Shown here: piece after piece, positions 38,487-50,500 of the stretch
Numbering within the stretch: the first letter of the stretch is position 1
How the letters are laid out: every line of letters begins with the position of its first letter
DNA from: Zea mays
Lineage: Eukaryota; Streptophyta; Magnoliopsida; Poales; Poaceae
Length of the DNA: 64,000 nucleotides
Assembly: GCF_902167145.1 (NCBI RefSeq)
Contig: NC_050104.1
Location: 7,958,001-8,022,000 of the forward strand
Direction of reading: 5' to 3'
Translations under genes and position numbers: made by a program
Notes under the pieces: generated by a model
The model's input: the letters and a program-made list of their open reading frames with translations, nothing else
The model's database searches: none
What the model was told of the DNA's origin: nothing

Positions 38487-41400
38487 TTAAGGGTAGAAGC
38501 GACGTAGCTGTTGGATATTCCAAGCGTTGCCGTAGACCTCGCCTTGACTGTTGGCCAGCTTGTACGTTCCGGGCTTCAGAACTTTGGCGATGACGAATGG
38601 TCCTTCCCAGGGGGGCGTGAGCTTGTGCCTCCCTCGGGCGTCTTGCCGCAGCCAAAGCACCAGGTCGCCCACCTGGAGGTCTCGGGGCCGGACCCCTCGG
38701 GCGTGGTAGCGTCGCAGGGACTGCTGGTACCGCGCCGAGTGTAGTAAGGCCTTGTCCCGAGCTTCTTCCAGCTGGTCCAGCGAGTCTTCTCGGCTAGCTT
38801 GGTTGCTTTGACCGTTGTAGGCCCTCGTCCTCGGGGAGCCGTATTCCAGGTCAGTGGGCAAGACGGCCTCGGCCCCGTAGACCAGGAAGAACGGCGTGAA
38901 ACCCGTGGCTCGGCTCGGTGTTGTCCTCAGGCTCCAGACCACTGAGGGGAGTTCCTTCATCCATCGCTTGCCGAACTTGTTGAGGTCGTTGTAAATCCGA
39001 GGCTTGAGCCCTTGTAGAATCATGCCGTTGGCACGCTCTACTTGCCCATTCGACATGGGATGAGCCACGGCGGCCCAGTCCACCCGGATGTGGTGATCCT
39101 CGCAGAAGTCCAGGAACTTTCTGCCGGTGAACTGGGTGCCGTTGTCGGTGATGATGGAGTTCGGGACCCCAAAGCGATGGATGATGTTGGTGAAGAACGC
39201 CACCGCCTGCTCGGACCTGATGCTGTTCAGAGGTCGGACCTCGATCCACTTGGAGAATTTGTCGATGGCGACCAGCAGGTGCGTGTAGCCCCCGGGCGCC
39301 TTCTGCAAGGGACCGACGAGGTCCAGAACCCACACAGCAAAGGGCCAGGTGATGGGTATCGTCTGCAGAGCCTGAGCGGGCAGGTGGGTTTGCTTCGCAT
39401 AGAATTGGCACCCTTCGCAGGTGCGGACAATTCTAGTGGCGTCAGCCACCGCCGTTGGCCAGTAGAAGCCTTGCCGGAAAGCATTCCCGACTAAGGCTCG
39501 AGGCGCTGCGTGATGGCCGCAAGCCCCCGAGTGTACCTCTTGCAGGAGTTCCTGACCTTCGGCGATGGAGATGCATCGCTGGAGGATGCCCGAGGGGCTG
39601 CGGTGGTAGAGCTCCTTCTCATCGCCCAGCAAGACGAACGACTTGGCGCGTCGCGCTACCCGCCGAGCCTCGGCTTGGTCGAGGGGTAGCTCTCCTTGGT
39701 GGAGATATTGCAGGTACGGGGTCTGCCAATTTCGATCAGGCGTGGCCCCGCTCTGCTCCTCCTCGACGTGCAGTGCCTCGCCCTCGGGGGCCGAGGGTAC
39801 CTCGGGCTGAACCGAGGGCGCCTCGGGCCGAGCTGAGGGTGCCTCGGGCTGAGTCGAGGGTACCTCGGGCTGGACCGAGGGTGCCTCGGGCTCGGGCGTG
39901 TCGTCGATCTTGACGGAGGGTTGATGTAGATCCCGGGAGAAGACGTCCGGGGGAACCGTCGTTCGCCCCGAGGCTATTTTTGCCAGCTCGTCCGCAGTCT
40001 CGTTGTAGCGCCGAGCGATGTGGTTAAGCTCGAGCCCGTAGAACTTGTCTTCCAGGCGCCGAACCTCATCGCAGTAGGCCTCCATCTTTGAGTCGCGGCA
40101 GTGGGAGTTCTTCATGACTTGGTCGATGATGAGCTGCGAGTCACCGCGGGCGTCGAGGCGTCTGACCCCTAGCTCGATGGCGATCCGCAACCCGTTGACC
40201 AGAGCCTCGTACTCAGCCACATTGTTGGACGCCGGGAAATGGAGGCGTAGCACATAGCGTAGGTGTTTCCCGAGGGGCGAGACGAAGAGTAGGCCCGCGC
40301 CGGCTCCCTTCTTCATCAGCGACCCGTCGAAAAACATGGTCCAGAGCTCCGGTTGGATCGGAGCCGTCGGCAGCTGGGTGTCGACCCATTCGGCTACGAA
40401 GTCCGCCAATACCTGGGACTTGATGGCCTTCCGAGGGGCGAACGAGATTGTCTCGCCCATGATTTCCACCGCCCACTTTGCAATCCTGCCCGAGGCCTCT
40501 CGGCACTGGATGATCTCCCCCAGGGGGAAGGATGACACCACAGTTACCGGACGAGACTCGAAGTAGTGTCGCAACTTCCGCCTCGTCAGGATCACTGCAT
40601 ACAGCAGCTTCTGGACTTGTGGGTAGCGAATCTTGGTCTCGGAGAGTACCTCGCTGACGAAGTAGACTGGCCTCTGAATGGGCAATGCATGCCCCTCTTC
40701 TTGCCTCTCGACCACAATCGCGGCGCTAACCACCTGAGTGGTCGCGGTGACGTAGACCAAGAGGGCTTCTCCATCAGCTGGGGGCACCAAGATAGGCGCC
40801 TTTGTGAGGAGCGCCTTCAGGTTCCCGAGAGCTTCCTCGGCCTTAGGGGTCCAAGCGAAACACTCGGCCTTCCTCAAGAGGCGGTACAGAGGCAGACCTC
40901 TTTCGACGAGGCGTGAGATGAAGCGGCTCAGGGCCGCGAGACATCCCATGACCCTCTGTATGCCTTTTAAGTCCTTGATGGGCCCCATGCTGGTGATTGC
41001 TGCGATCTTCTCCGGGTTGGCTTCGATGCCCCGCTCGGAGACGATGAACCCCAAGAGCATGCCCCGGGGCACCCCGAAGACACACTTCTCTGGATTGAGC
41101 TTGACGCCTTTCGCTTTGAGACATCGGAATGTCACTTCAAGGTCGGAGAGGAGGTCGGAGGCCTTCCTTGTCTTGACTACGATGTCATCGACGTAGGCCT
41201 CGACTGTGCGACCGATGTGTTCGCCGAACACATGGTTCATGCACCGCTGGTACGTCGCGCCCGCATTCCTCAAACCGAACGGCATGGTGACATAGCAGTA
41301 CATGCCGAAGGGCGTGATGAAAGAAGTCGCGAGCTGGTCGGACTCTTTCATCCTGATTTGGTGATACCCTGAGTAGGCATCGAGGAAGGACAGGGTTTCG

Positions 41401-41777
41401 CACCCAGCAGTGGAATCCACGATTTGATCGATGCGAGGCAGAGGGTAGGGAACCTTCGGACATGCTTTGTTGAGACCAGTGTAGTCTACACACATCCACC
41501 ATTTCCCCCCTTTCTTTCTCACAAGCACAGGGTTGGCAAGCCATTCGGGATGGAATACCTCTTTGATGAACCCTGCTGCCATTAGCTTGTGGATCTCCTC
41601 GCCTATCACTCTGCGCTTCTCCTCGTCGAATCGGCGCAGAGGCTGCCTGACGGGTCGGGCTCCGGCCCGAATATCCAGCGAGTGCTCGGCGACATCCCTC
41701 GGTATGCCGGGCATGTCCGAGGGACTCCACGCAAAGACGTCGGCGTTTGCGCGGAGAAAGTCGACGAGCACTGCTTC
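38487..41777 (-). CDS. pol: Huck-2 pol: RT, RNase H, second RNase H, integrase (uninterrupted)
   Basis: About 1096 codons, open from the codon after the shared UAG to the stop at 38487. RT has YVDD; two RNase H domains follow, the second ([33 protein letters not shown]) of the type known from the Tat lineage. A linker of imperfect repeats (APSVQPEVPS type) lies at about 39770-39900. Integrase has a complete zinc finger (CEGCQFYA) and D, D, E in DLVGP, TDNGTQF and NGQVERANG. No frame lesion was seen, so the enzyme could still be made if the gag UAG is read through. The upstream gag is physically broken, so the copy is not autonomous. Confidence 0.93.
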   Translation of the reverse strand, partial: EAVLVDFLRANADVFAWSPSDMPGIPRDVAEHSLDIRAGARPVRQPLRRFDEEKRRVIGEEIHKLMAAGFIKEVFHPEWLANPVLVRKKGGKWWMCVDYTGLNKACPKVPYPLPRIDQIVDSTAGCETLSFLDAYSGYHQIRMKESDQLATSFITPFGMYCYVTMPFGLRNAGATYQRCMNHVFGEHIGRTVEAYVDDIVVKTRKASDLLSDLEVTFRCLKAKGVKLNPEKCVFGVPRGMLLGFIVSERGIEANPEKIAAITSMGPIKDLKGIQRVMGCLAALSRFISRLVERGLPLYRLLRKAECFAWTPKAEEALGNLKALLTKAPILVPPADGEALLVYVTATTQVVSAAIVVERQEEGHALPIQRPVYFVSEVLSETKIRYPQVQKLLYAVILTRRKLRHYFESRPVTVVSSFPLGEIIQCREASGRIAKWAVEIMGETISFAPRKAIKSQVLADFVAEWVDTQLPTAPIQPELWTMFFDGSLMKKGAGAGLLFVSPLGKHLRYVLRLHFPASNNVAEYEALVNGLRIAIELGVRRLDARGDSQLIIDQVMKNSHCRDSKMEAYCDEVRRLEDKFYGLELNHIARRYNETADELAKIASGRTTVPPDVFSRDLHQPSVKIDDTPEPEAPSVQPEVPSTQPEAPSARPEAPSVQPEVPSAPEGEALHVEEEQSGATPDRNWQTPYLQYLHQGELPLDQAEARRVARRAKSFVLLGDEKELYHRSPSGILQRCISIAEGQELLQEVHSGACGHHAAPRALVGNAFRQGFYWPTAVADATRIVRTCEGCQFYAKQTHLPAQALQTIPITWPFAVWVLDLVGPLQKAPGGYTHLLVAIDKFSKWIEVRPLNSIRSEQAVAFFTNIIHRFGVPNSIITDNGTQFTGRKFLDFCEDHHIRVDWAAVAHPMSNGQVERANGMILQGLKPRIYNDLNKFGKRWMKELPSVVWSLRTTPSRATGFTPFFLVYGAEAVLPTDLEYGSPRTRAYNGQSNQASREDSLDQLEEARDKALLHSARYQQSLRRYHARGVRPRDLQVGDLVLWLRQDARGRHKLTPPWEGPFVIAKVLKPGTYKLANSQGEVYGNAWNIQQLRRFYP

Positions 41778-41780
41778 CTA
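41725..41780 (-). promoter_or_regulatory. Candidate stop-codon readthrough signal, Huck-2
   Basis: UAG at 41780-41778 (minus), 21-nt spacer, then a hairpin with arms 41756-41746 and 41735-41725 and a 10-nt loop. Same geometry as Huck-1. The pair that is G-C in Huck-1 (4041/4056) is A-T here, and both changes are synonymous. See the finding on this signal. Confidence 0.55.
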
Positions 41781-43538
41781 TTTGGGGTCGAGCCCGGAAC
41801 CGATCCGGATCTGCTTGGAGGTGTCGCCACTGGGGTCGAGAGGGACGGCCTTGACCGTCTCCACTGGCTCGAAGTTGCCGGCATGACGCTTCACGTCTGG
41901 CACCTCTTTAGGGAGGCTTTCCAGGTCGGCGATGAGGGCCTCGGACTCGGCGAGGGCCTCGGCGTACTCCACGCACTCCACGTCGCATTCGAACGCGTGT
42001 TTGTACGTGGGGCCGACGGTGATGACCCCGTTGGGGCCCAGCATCTTGAGCTTCAGGTAGGTGTAGTTGGGGACGGCCATGAACTTCGCGTAGCATGGCC
42101 TCCCCAGTACCGCGTGGTAGGTTCCTCGGAACCCGACCACCTCGAACGTCAAAGTCTCCCTTCGGAAGTTGGAGGGCGTCCCGAAGCAGACGGGAAGGTC
42201 GAGTCGTCCGAGGGGCTGGACGCGCTTCCCGGGTATGATCCCATGGAAGGGCGCAGCGCCTGCTCGGATGGAGGACAGATCGACGCGCAGGAGCCTGAGG
42301 GTCTCGGCGTAGATGATGTTGAGGCAGCTGCCCCCGTCCATCAGGACCTTGGTGAGCCTGACGTCGCCAACGATGGGGTCGACGACGAGCGGGTATTTCC
42401 CCGGGCTCGGCACGTGGTCGGGGTGGTCAGCTTCGTCGAAGGTGATGGGCTTGTCGGACCAGTCTAGGTAGACTGGCGCCGCCACCTTCACCGAGCAGAC
42501 CTCCCGGCGCTCTTGCTTGCGATGCCGAGCCGAGGCATTCGCCACATGCCCACCGTAGATCATGAAGCAGTCGCGGACCTCGGGGAACTCTCCTGCTTGA
42601 TGATCTTCCTTCTTGTCGTCGTCGCGGGCCCTGCCACCCTCTGCGGGTGGCCCAGCCCTGTGGAAGTGGCGCCGAAGCATGACGCACTCCTCGAGGGTGT
42701 GCTTGACGGGCCCCTGATGATAGGGGCACGGCTCCTTGAGCATCTTGTCAAAGAGGTTAGCACCTCCGGGGGGCTTCCAAGGGTTCTTGTACTCGGCAGC
42801 GGCGACAAGGTCCGCGTCGGCGGCATCGCGTTTCGCTTGCGACTTCTTCTTGCCTTTCTTCTTGGCGCCGCGCGGAGTTGACGCCTCGGGAGCATCTTCC
42901 GATGGGCGGCCCTGGGGCTGCTTGTCCTTTCGGAAGATAGCCTCGACCGCCTCCTGGCCAGAGGCGAACTTGGTGGTGATGTCCATCAGCTCGCTCGCCC
43001 TGGTGGGGGTCTTGCGACCCAACTTGCTCACCAGGTCGCGGCAGGTGGTGCCGGCAAGGAACACGCCGATGACATCTGAGTCGGTGATGTTGGGCAGCTC
43101 GGTGCGCTGCTTCGAGAATCGCCGGATGTAGTCCCGGAGAGACTCTCCCGGCTGCTGCCGGCAGTTTCGGAGGTCCCAGGAATTCCCGGGGCGCACGTAC
43201 GTGCCCTGGAAATTGCCGGCGAAGGCCTGGACCAAGTCATCCCAGTTGGAGATCTGCCCCAGAGGCAGATGCTCCAACCAGGCGTGAGCAGTGTCGGAGA
43301 GGAACAGAGGGAGGTTGCGGATGATGAGGTTGTCGTCGTCCGTTCCACCCAGTTGGCAGGCCAGGCGGTAGTCCGCGAGCCACAGTTCTGGTCTCGTTTC
43401 CCCCGAGTACTTTGTGATAGTAGTCGGGGGTCGGAACCGGGTCGGGAACGGCGCCCGTCGGATGGCCCGACTGAAGGCCTGCGGACGGGGTGGTTCGGGC
43501 GAGGGACTCCGATCCCCACCGCTGTCGTAGCGTCCCCC
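41778..43538 (-). CDS. gag: Huck-2 gag-protease, C-terminal part (cut by Opie insertion)
   Basis: Open frame from the insertion point to the conserved UAG. It contains the Gag core, the CCHC-like knuckle CPYHQGPVKHTLEEC, and the protease motif VLMDGGSCLNIIY. The remaining N-terminal part lies at 53034-54521. The TSD ccccc/ggggg falls within a Gly-Asp-Arg-like stretch at the position equal to 2249-2254 of Huck-1. Confidence 0.88.
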   Translation of the reverse strand, partial: GGRYDSGGDRSPSPEPPRPQAFSRAIRRAPFPTRFRPPTTITKYSGETRPELWLADYRLACQLGGTDDDNLIIRNLPLFLSDTAHAWLEHLPLGQISNWDDLVQAFAGNFQGTYVRPGNSWDLRNCRQQPGESLRDYIRRFSKQRTELPNITDSDVIGVFLAGTTCRDLVSKLGRKTPTRASELMDITTKFASGQEAVEAIFRKDKQPQGRPSEDAPEASTPRGAKKKGKKKSQAKRDAADADLVAAAEYKNPWKPPGGANLFDKMLKEPCPYHQGPVKHTLEECVMLRRHFHRAGPPAEGGRARDDDKKEDHQAGEFPEVRDCFMIYGGHVANASARHRKQERREVCSVKVAAPVYLDWSDKPITFDEADHPDHVPSPGKYPLVVDPIVGDVRLTKVLMDGGSCLNIIYAETLRLLRVDLSSIRAGAAPFHGIIPGKRVQPLGRLDLPVCFGTPSNFRRETLTFEVVGFRGTYHAVLGRPCYAKFMAVPNYTYLKLKMLGPNGVITVGPTYKHAFECDVECVEYAEALAESEALIADLESLPKEVPDVKRHAGNFEPVETVKAVPLDPSGDTSKQIRIGSGLDPK

Positions 43539-44851
43539 TGAAAGGGAATTAGGCTTACACCTAGTTCCTAAATAATTTTGGTGGTTGAATTGCCCAACAC
43601 AAATAATTGGACTAACTAGTTTGCTCTAGTACATAAGTTATACAGGTGCAAAAGGTTCACACTTAGCCAATAAAAAGACCAAAGTTGGGTTCAACAAAAG
43701 AGCAAAGGGCCAACCGAAGGCACCTCTGGTCTGGCGCACCGGACTGTCCGGTGTGCCACCGGACAATGTCCGGTGCACCACCGGACATGTCCGGTGCACC
43801 AGAGGACTCCAACTCAAACTCGCCACCTTCGGGAATTTCCAGAGGCGCTCGCGCTATAATTCACCGGACTGTCCGGTGTACACCGGACAGTGTCCGGTGC
43901 GCCAAGAAGGAGCGGCCTCAGGAACTCGCCAGCTTCGGGAATCTCCAACGGCTAGTCCGCTATAATTCACCGGACATGTCCGGTGTGCACCGGACTGTCC
44001 GGTGCAACTCTGGAGCAACGGCTAACTCGCGCCAACGACTACCTGCGGAGCAATTAATGCGCGCTCTGCGCGCGCAGAAGGCAGGCGTGCCCATACTGGC
44101 ACACCAGACAGCAAACAGTACATGTCCGGTGTGCACCGGACATCCTGGCGGGCCCACAAGTCAGAAACTTCAACGGTCGGAATCCAACGGAACTGGTCAC
44201 GTGGCGGGGGCACCGGACTGTCCGGTGCGCCATCGAGCAGACAGCCTCCCAACGGCCACTTTTGGTGGTTGAGGCTATAAATACCCCAACCACCCCACCA
44301 TTCATTGCATCCAAGTTTTCCACTTCCCAACTACTACAAGAGCTCTAGCATTCAATTCTAGACACACCAAAGAGATCAAATCCTCTCCAAATTCCACACA
44401 ACGCCATAGTGACTAGAGAGAGTGATTTGCTTGTGTTCTTTCGAGCTCTTGCGCTTGGATTGCTTTCTTCTTTCTTGATCCTTTCTTTGCAATCAAACTC
44501 ACTTGTAATTGAGGCAAGAGACACCAAACTTGTGGTGGTCCTTGTAGGAACTTTGTGTTCCAAGTGATTGAGAAGAGAAAGCTCACTCGGTCCGTGGGAT
44601 CGTTTGAGAGAGGGAAGGGTTGAAAGAGACCCGGCCTTTGTGGCCTCCTCAATGGGGAGTAGGTTTGCAAGAACCGAACCTCGGTAAAACAAATCCGCGT
44701 GTCACACTCTTCATTTGCTTGCGATTTGTTTTGTGCCCTCCCTCGCGGACTCGTTTTCTTTATCACTAACGCTAACTCGGCTTGTAGTTGTGTTTATATT
44801 TGTAAATTTCAGTTTCGCCCTATTCACCCCGCCCCCTCTAGGCGACTATCA
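43539..44851 (+). repeat. Opie-type 5' LTR (1313 bp) with CACCGGAC palindromes
   Basis: Contains about nine palindromic boxes of the type CACCGGACTGTCCGGTG or CACCGGACATGTCCGGTG between 43737 and 44229. Conserved LTR palindromes of this core are described for Sireviruses. TATA box TATAAATA at 44276-44283. The PBS follows directly. Confidence 0.93.
44276..44283 (+). promoter_or_regulatory. TATA box of the Opie-type 5' LTR
   Basis: TATAAATA about 45 bp after the last palindrome. Same in the 3' LTR at 52457-52464. Confidence 0.75.
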
Positions 44852-44852
44852 A

Positions 44853-44866
44853 TTGGTATCGGAGCC
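44853..44866 (+). other. Opie-type primer-binding site (initiator-Met)
   Basis: TTGGTATCGGAGCC right after the LTR; matches the initiator tRNA-Met complement with one difference from TGGTATCAGAGCC. Confidence 0.8.
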
Positions 44867-44899
44867 CGGTGCTTCATTAGAGCCTAACCGCTCGAAGTG

Positions 44900-47578
44900 A
44901 TGTCGGGAGATCACGCCAAGAAGGAGATGGAGACCGGCGAAAAGCCCACTACAAGCCACGGGAGCACTTCATCGGAAGAATCCCGCACTAAGAGGAGGGA
45001 GAAGAAGAAGAGCTCCTCCAACAAAGGGAAGGAGAAGAAATCTTCTTCTCACCACAAAGAGAAGAAGGAAAAATCTTCTTCCCACAAGCCGCATCAGAGT
45101 GGGGACAAGCAAAAGAGGATGAGGAAAGTGGTCTACTACGAGACCGACACTTCATCAACATCAACCTCCGGCTCCGATGCGCCCTCCGTAACTTCTAAAC
45201 GCCAAGAGCGTAAGAAGTTTAGTAAGATCCCCCTACACTACCCTCGCATTTCTAAACATGCACCTTTACTTTCCGTCCCATTAGGCAAACCACCAACTTT
45301 TGATGGTGAAGATTATGCTAGGTGGAGTGATTTAATGCGATTTCATCTAACCTCACTCCACAAAAGTATATGGGATGTTGTTGAGTTTGGTGCACAGGTA
45401 CCGTCTGTAGGGGATAAGGATTATGATGAGGATGAGGTGGCCCAAATCGAGCACTTCAACTCTCAAGCGACAACAATACTCCTCGCCTCACTAAGTAGAG
45501 AGGAGTATAACAAAGTGCAAGGGTTGAAGAGCGCCAAGGAGGTTTGGGATGTGCTCAAAACCGCGCACGAGGGAGATGAGCTCACCAAGATCACCAAGCG
45601 GGAAACGATCGAGGGGGAGCTCTGTCGGTTCCGGCTTCGCAAAGGGGAAGAGCCACAACACATGTACAACCGGCTCAAGACCTTGGTAAATCAAGTACGC
45701 AACCTCGGGAGCGTAAAGTGGGATGACCATGAAGTGGTTAAGGTTATTCTAAGATCTCTTATTTTCCTTAACCCTACTCAAGTTCAATTAATTCGTGGTA
45801 ATCCTAGATATACTAAAATGACCCCCGAGGAAGTAATCGGGCATTTTGTAAGTTTTGAGTGCATGATCGAAGGCTCGAGGAAGATCAACGAGTTTGATGA
45901 TCCATCTACATCCGAAGCTCAACCCGTCGCATTCAAGGCGACAGAAGAAAAGAAGGAGGAGTCTACACCAAGTAGACAACCAATCGACGCCTCCAAGCTT
46001 GACAATGAGGAAATGGCACTCGTCATCAAGAGCTTCCGCCAAATCCTCAAGCAAAGGAGAGGGAAAGACTACAAGTCCCGCTCCAAGAAAGTCTGCTACA
46101 AGTGTGGTAAGCCCGGTCATTTCATTGCTAAATGTCCATTATCAAGTGATAGTGACAGGGGCGACGACAAGAAAGGGAGAAGAAAGGAGAAGAAGAGATA
46201 CTACAAGAAGAAGGGCGGCGATGCCCATGTTTGTCGGGAGTGGGACTCCGACGAAAGCTCAAGCGACTCCTCCGACGACGAGGACGCCGCCAACATCGCC
46301 GTCACCAAGGGACTTCTCTTCCCCAACGTCGGCCACAAGTGCCTCATGGCAAAGGACGGCAAAAGGAAGAAGGTAAAATCAAGATCCTCCACTAAATATG
46401 AAACCTCTAGTGATGAAAATGCTAGTGATGAGGAGGATAACTTACGTACTCTTTTTGCCAATCTTAACATGGAACAAAAGAAAAAATTAAATGAATTAAT
46501 TAGTGCTATTCATGAAAAGGATGACCTTTTGGATTCCCAAGAGGATTGTCTAATTAAAGAAAACAAGAAACATGTTAAGGTTAAAAATGCTTATGCTCTG
46601 GAAGTGGAAAAATGTGAAAAATTATCTAGTGAGCTAAGCACTTGCCGTGAGATGATTGACAACCTTAGGAATAAAAATGCTAGTTTAACTGCTAAGGTTG
46701 ATTCACATGTTTGTAATGCTTCAATTCCCAATCCTAGAGATAATAATGATGATTTGCTAAACATTTCTCTTGATAGCCTTAGAGTAGAAAATGAAAATTT
46801 AATTGCTAAGGCTAAAGAACTAGATGTTTGCAATGCTACCATTTCCAATCTTAGAGATAAAAATGATATTCTTCATGCTAAGATTGTTGAACTTAATTCT
46901 TGCAAACCCTCTACATCTATTGTTGAGCATGTATCTATTTGTACTAGATGTAGAGATGTTGATATTAATGCTATTCATGATCATATGGCTTTAATTAAAC
47001 AACAAAATGATCATATAGCAAAACTAGATGCTAAAATAGCCGAGCACAACTTAGAAAATGAGAAATTTAAATTTGCTCGTAGCATGCTTTATAATGGGAG
47101 ACGCCCAGGCATCAAGGATGGCATTGGCTTCCAAAGGGGAGACAATGTCAAAATTAGTGCCCCTCCTAAAAAATTGTCCAACTTTGTTAAGGGCAAGGCT
47201 CCCATGCCTCAGGATAACGAGGGTTACATTTTATACCCTGCCGGTTATCCCGAGAGCAAAATTAGGAGAATTCATTCTAGGAAGTCTCACTCTGGCCCTA
47301 ATCATGCTTTCATGTATAAGGGTGAGACATCTAACTCTAGGCAACCAACCCGTGCTAAGTTGCCTAGAAAGAAAACTCCTAGTGCATCAAATGATCATGA
47401 CATTTCATTTAAAACTTTTGATGCATCGTATGTTTTGACTAACAAATCCGGCAAGGTAGTTGCCAAATATGTTGGGGGCAAGCACAAGGGATCAAAGACT
47501 TGTGTTTGGGTACCCAAAGTTCTTGTGTCTAATGCCAAAGGACCCAAAACCATTTGGGTACCTAAAGTCAAGAACTAA
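44900..47578 (+). CDS. gag: Opie-type Gag polyprotein
   Basis: 892 residues from ATG 44900 ([15 protein letters not shown]); a GTG three bases earlier extends the frame but is not needed. Lys/Ser-rich N-terminus, then a Copia Gag core (UBN2-like) with [17 protein letters not shown] near 45300 and [14 protein letters not shown] near 45530. CCHC knuckle [14 protein letters not shown] at about 46096-46137. Acidic Ser-Asp stretch, then a long coiled coil with imperfect repeats of [16 protein letters not shown] type (about 46560-47060), then [13 protein letters not shown] and a C-terminus with repeated WVPKV. The stop TAA is at 47576-47578. Pol lies in the +1 frame and overlaps by 119 nt. Confidence 0.93.
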   Translation: MSGDHAKKEMETGEKPTTSHGSTSSEESRTKRREKKKSSSNKGKEKKSSSHHKEKKEKSSSHKPHQSGDKQKRMRKVVYYETDTSSTSTSGSDAPSVTSKRQERKKFSKIPLHYPRISKHAPLLSVPLGKPPTFDGEDYARWSDLMRFHLTSLHKSIWDVVEFGAQVPSVGDKDYDEDEVAQIEHFNSQATTILLASLSREEYNKVQGLKSAKEVWDVLKTAHEGDELTKITKRETIEGELCRFRLRKGEEPQHMYNRLKTLVNQVRNLGSVKWDDHEVVKVILRSLIFLNPTQVQLIRGNPRYTKMTPEEVIGHFVSFECMIEGSRKINEFDDPSTSEAQPVAFKATEEKKEESTPSRQPIDASKLDNEEMALVIKSFRQILKQRRGKDYKSRSKKVCYKCGKPGHFIAKCPLSSDSDRGDDKKGRRKEKKRYYKKKGGDAHVCREWDSDESSSDSSDDEDAANIAVTKGLLFPNVGHKCLMAKDGKRKKVKSRSSTKYETSSDENASDEEDNLRTLFANLNMEQKKKLNELISAIHEKDDLLDSQEDCLIKENKKHVKVKNAYALEVEKCEKLSSELSTCREMIDNLRNKNASLTAKVDSHVCNASIPNPRDNNDDLLNISLDSLRVENENLIAKAKELDVCNATISNLRDKNDILHAKIVELNSCKPSTSIVEHVSICTRCRDVDINAIHDHMALIKQQNDHIAKLDAKIAEHNLENEKFKFARSMLYNGRRPGIKDGIGFQRGDNVKISAPPKKLSNFVKGKAPMPQDNEGYILYPAGYPESKIRRIHSRKSHSGPNHAFMYKGETSNSRQPTRAKLPRKKTPSASNDHDISFKTFDASYVLTNKSGKVVAKYVGGKHKGSKTCVWVPKVLVSNAKGPKTIWVPKVKN

Positions 47579-50500
47579 ACTTGTTTTGCAGGTTTATGCA
47601 TCCGGGGGCTCAAGTTGGATACTCGACAGCGGGTGCACAAACCACATGACAGGGGAGAAAAAGATGTTCTCCTCATATGAGAAAAACCAAGATCCCCAAA
47701 GAGCGATCACATTCGGGGATGGAAATCAAGGTTTGGTCAAAGGTTTGGGTAAAATTGCTATTTCACCTGACCATTCCATCTCAAATGTTTTTCTTGTTGA
47801 TTCATTAGATTACAATTTGCTTTTTGTATCTCAATTATGCAAAATGGGCTACAACTGTCTCTTTACTGATGTAGGTGTCACTGTCTTTAGAAGAAGTGAT
47901 GATTCAATAGCATTTAAGGGTGTGTTAGAGGGTCAGCTATACTTAGTAGATTTTGATAGAGCTGAACTCGACACATGCTTAATTGCTAAGACTAACATGG
48001 GCTGGCTCTGGCATCGCCGACTAGCACATGTTGGGATGAAGAATCTTCACAAACTTCTAAAGGGAGAACACATTTTAGGATTAACAAATGTTCATTTTGA
48101 GAAAGACAGGATTTGTAGCGCATGCCAAGCAGGGAAGCAAGTTGGCACTCATCATCCGCATAAGAACATAATGACGACCGACAGGCCACTGGAGCTCCTA
48201 CACATGGATCTATTCGGCCCGATCGCTTACATAAGCATCGGCGGGAGTAAGTACTGTCTAGTTATTGTGGATGATTATTCTCGCTTCACTTGGGTATTCT
48301 TTTTACAGGAAAAATCTCAAACCCAAGAGACCTTAAAGGGATTCTTGAGACGGGCTCAAAATGAGTTCGGCTTAAGGATCAAGAAAATAAGAAGCGACAA
48401 CGGGATGGAGTTCAAGAACTCTCAAATCGAAGGCTTTATTGAGGAGGAGGGCATCAAGCATGAGTTCTCTTCTCCCTACACGCCACAACAAAATGGTGTA
48501 GTGGAGAGGAAGAATCGAACTCTATTGGACATGGCAAGGACCATGCTTGATGAGTACAAGACTTCGGATCGGTTTTGGACCGAGGCGGTCAACACCGCTT
48601 GCTACGCCATCAACCGGTTATATCTACACCGAATCCTCAAGAAGACATCATATGAACTCCTAACCGGTAAAAAGCCCAACATTTCATATTTTAGAGTCTT
48701 TGGTAGCAAATGCTTTATTCTTGTTAAAAGAGGTAGAAAATCCAAATTTGCTCCTAAGACTGTAGAAGGCTTTTTACTTGGTTATGACTCAAACACAAGG
48801 GCATATAGGGTCTTTAACAAGTCCACTGGACTAGTTGAAGTCTCATGTGACGTTGTGTTTGATGAGACTAACGGCTCTCAAGTAGAGCAAGTTGATCTTG
48901 ATGAGATAGGTGAAGAAGAGGCTCCATGCATCGCGCTAAGGAACATGTCCATTGGGGATGTGTGTCCTAAGGAATACGAAGAGCCTCCAAGAACACAAGA
49001 TCAACCATCCTCCTCCACACAAGCATCTCCACCAACTCAAAATGAGGAAGAGGCTCAAGTTGATGAAGAAGAAGATCAATCAAATGAGCCACCTCAAGAT
49101 GACGGCATAGATCAAGGGGGAGATGCAAATGTTCAAGAAAAGGAGGATGAGCAAGAGCAAAGGCCGCCACACCCAAGAGTCCACCAAGCAATTCAACGAG
49201 ATCACCCCGTCGACACCATTCTCGGCGATATTCATAAGGGGGTAACTACTAGATCTCGTGTTGCACATTTTTGTGAACATTACTCTTTTGTTTCCTCTAT
49301 TGAGCCACACAGGGTAGAGGAAGCACTCCAAGATTCGGATTGGGTGGTGGCAATGCAAGAGGAGCTCAACAACTTCACGAGGAATGAGGTATGGCATTTA
49401 GTTCCACGTCCTAACCAAAATGTTGTAGGAACCAAATGGGTCTTCCGCAACAAACAAGATGAGCATGGTGTGGTGACAAGGAACAAAGCTCGACTTGTGG
49501 CCAAGGGATACTCCCAAGTCGAAGGTTTGGATTTCGGTGAAACCTATGCACCCGTAGCTAGGCTTGAGTCAATTCACATATTATTAGCCTATGCTACTTA
49601 CCATGGCTTTAAGCTTTATCAAATGGACGTGAAAAGTGCCTTCCTCAATGGACCAATCAAGGAAGAGGTCTATGTTGAGCAACCTCCCGGCTTTGAAGAC
49701 AGTGAGTATCCTAACCATGTCTATAAGCTCTCTAAGGCGCTTTATGGGCTCAAGCAAGCCCCAAGAGCATGGTATGAATGCCTTAGAGATTTTCTTATTG
49801 CAAATGGATTCAAAGTCGGAAAGGTCGATCCTACACTCTTTACTAAAACTCTTGAAAATGACTTGTTTGTATGCCAAATTTATGTTGATGATATTATATT
49901 TGGGTCTACTAACGAGTCTACATGTGAAGAGTTTAGTAGGATCATGACACAAAAGTTCGAGATGTCTATGATGGGGGAGTTGAAGTATTTCTTAGGATTT
50001 CAAGTGAAACAACTCCAAGAGGGCACCTTCATTAGCCAAACGAAATACACTCAAGATATTCTAAGCAAGTTTGGAATGAAGGATGCCAAACCCATCAAGA
50101 CACCCATGGGAACTAATGGGCATCTCGACCTCGACACGGGAGGTAAGTCCGTGGATCAAAAGGTATATCGGTCGATGATAGGTTCTTTACTCTATTTATG
50201 TGCATCTCGACCGGATATTATGCTTTCCGTTTGCATGTGTGCAAGATTCCAATCCGACCCTAAGGAATCCCACCTTACGGCCGTAAAACGAATCTTGAGA
50301 TATTTGGCTTATACTCCTAAGTTTGGGCTTTGGTACCCTCGGGGATCCACATTTGATTTGATTGGTTATTCGGATGCCGATTGGGCGGGGTGCAAAATCA
50401 ATAGGAAGAGCACATCGGGGACTTGCCAGTTCTTGGGAAGATCCTTGGTGTCTTGGGCTTCAAAGAAGCAAAATTCGGTTGCTCTTTCCACCGCCGAAGC

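Noticed and set aside
43737..44229. CRISPR-like array in the Opie LTR
   Set aside because: Palindromes are unevenly spaced and lie in a plant LTR; a known Sirevirus trait.
43685..44272. 195-codon ORF in the Opie LTR palindrome region
   Set aside because: Consists of the LTR palindromes translated; also present in the 3' LTR with a changed length.
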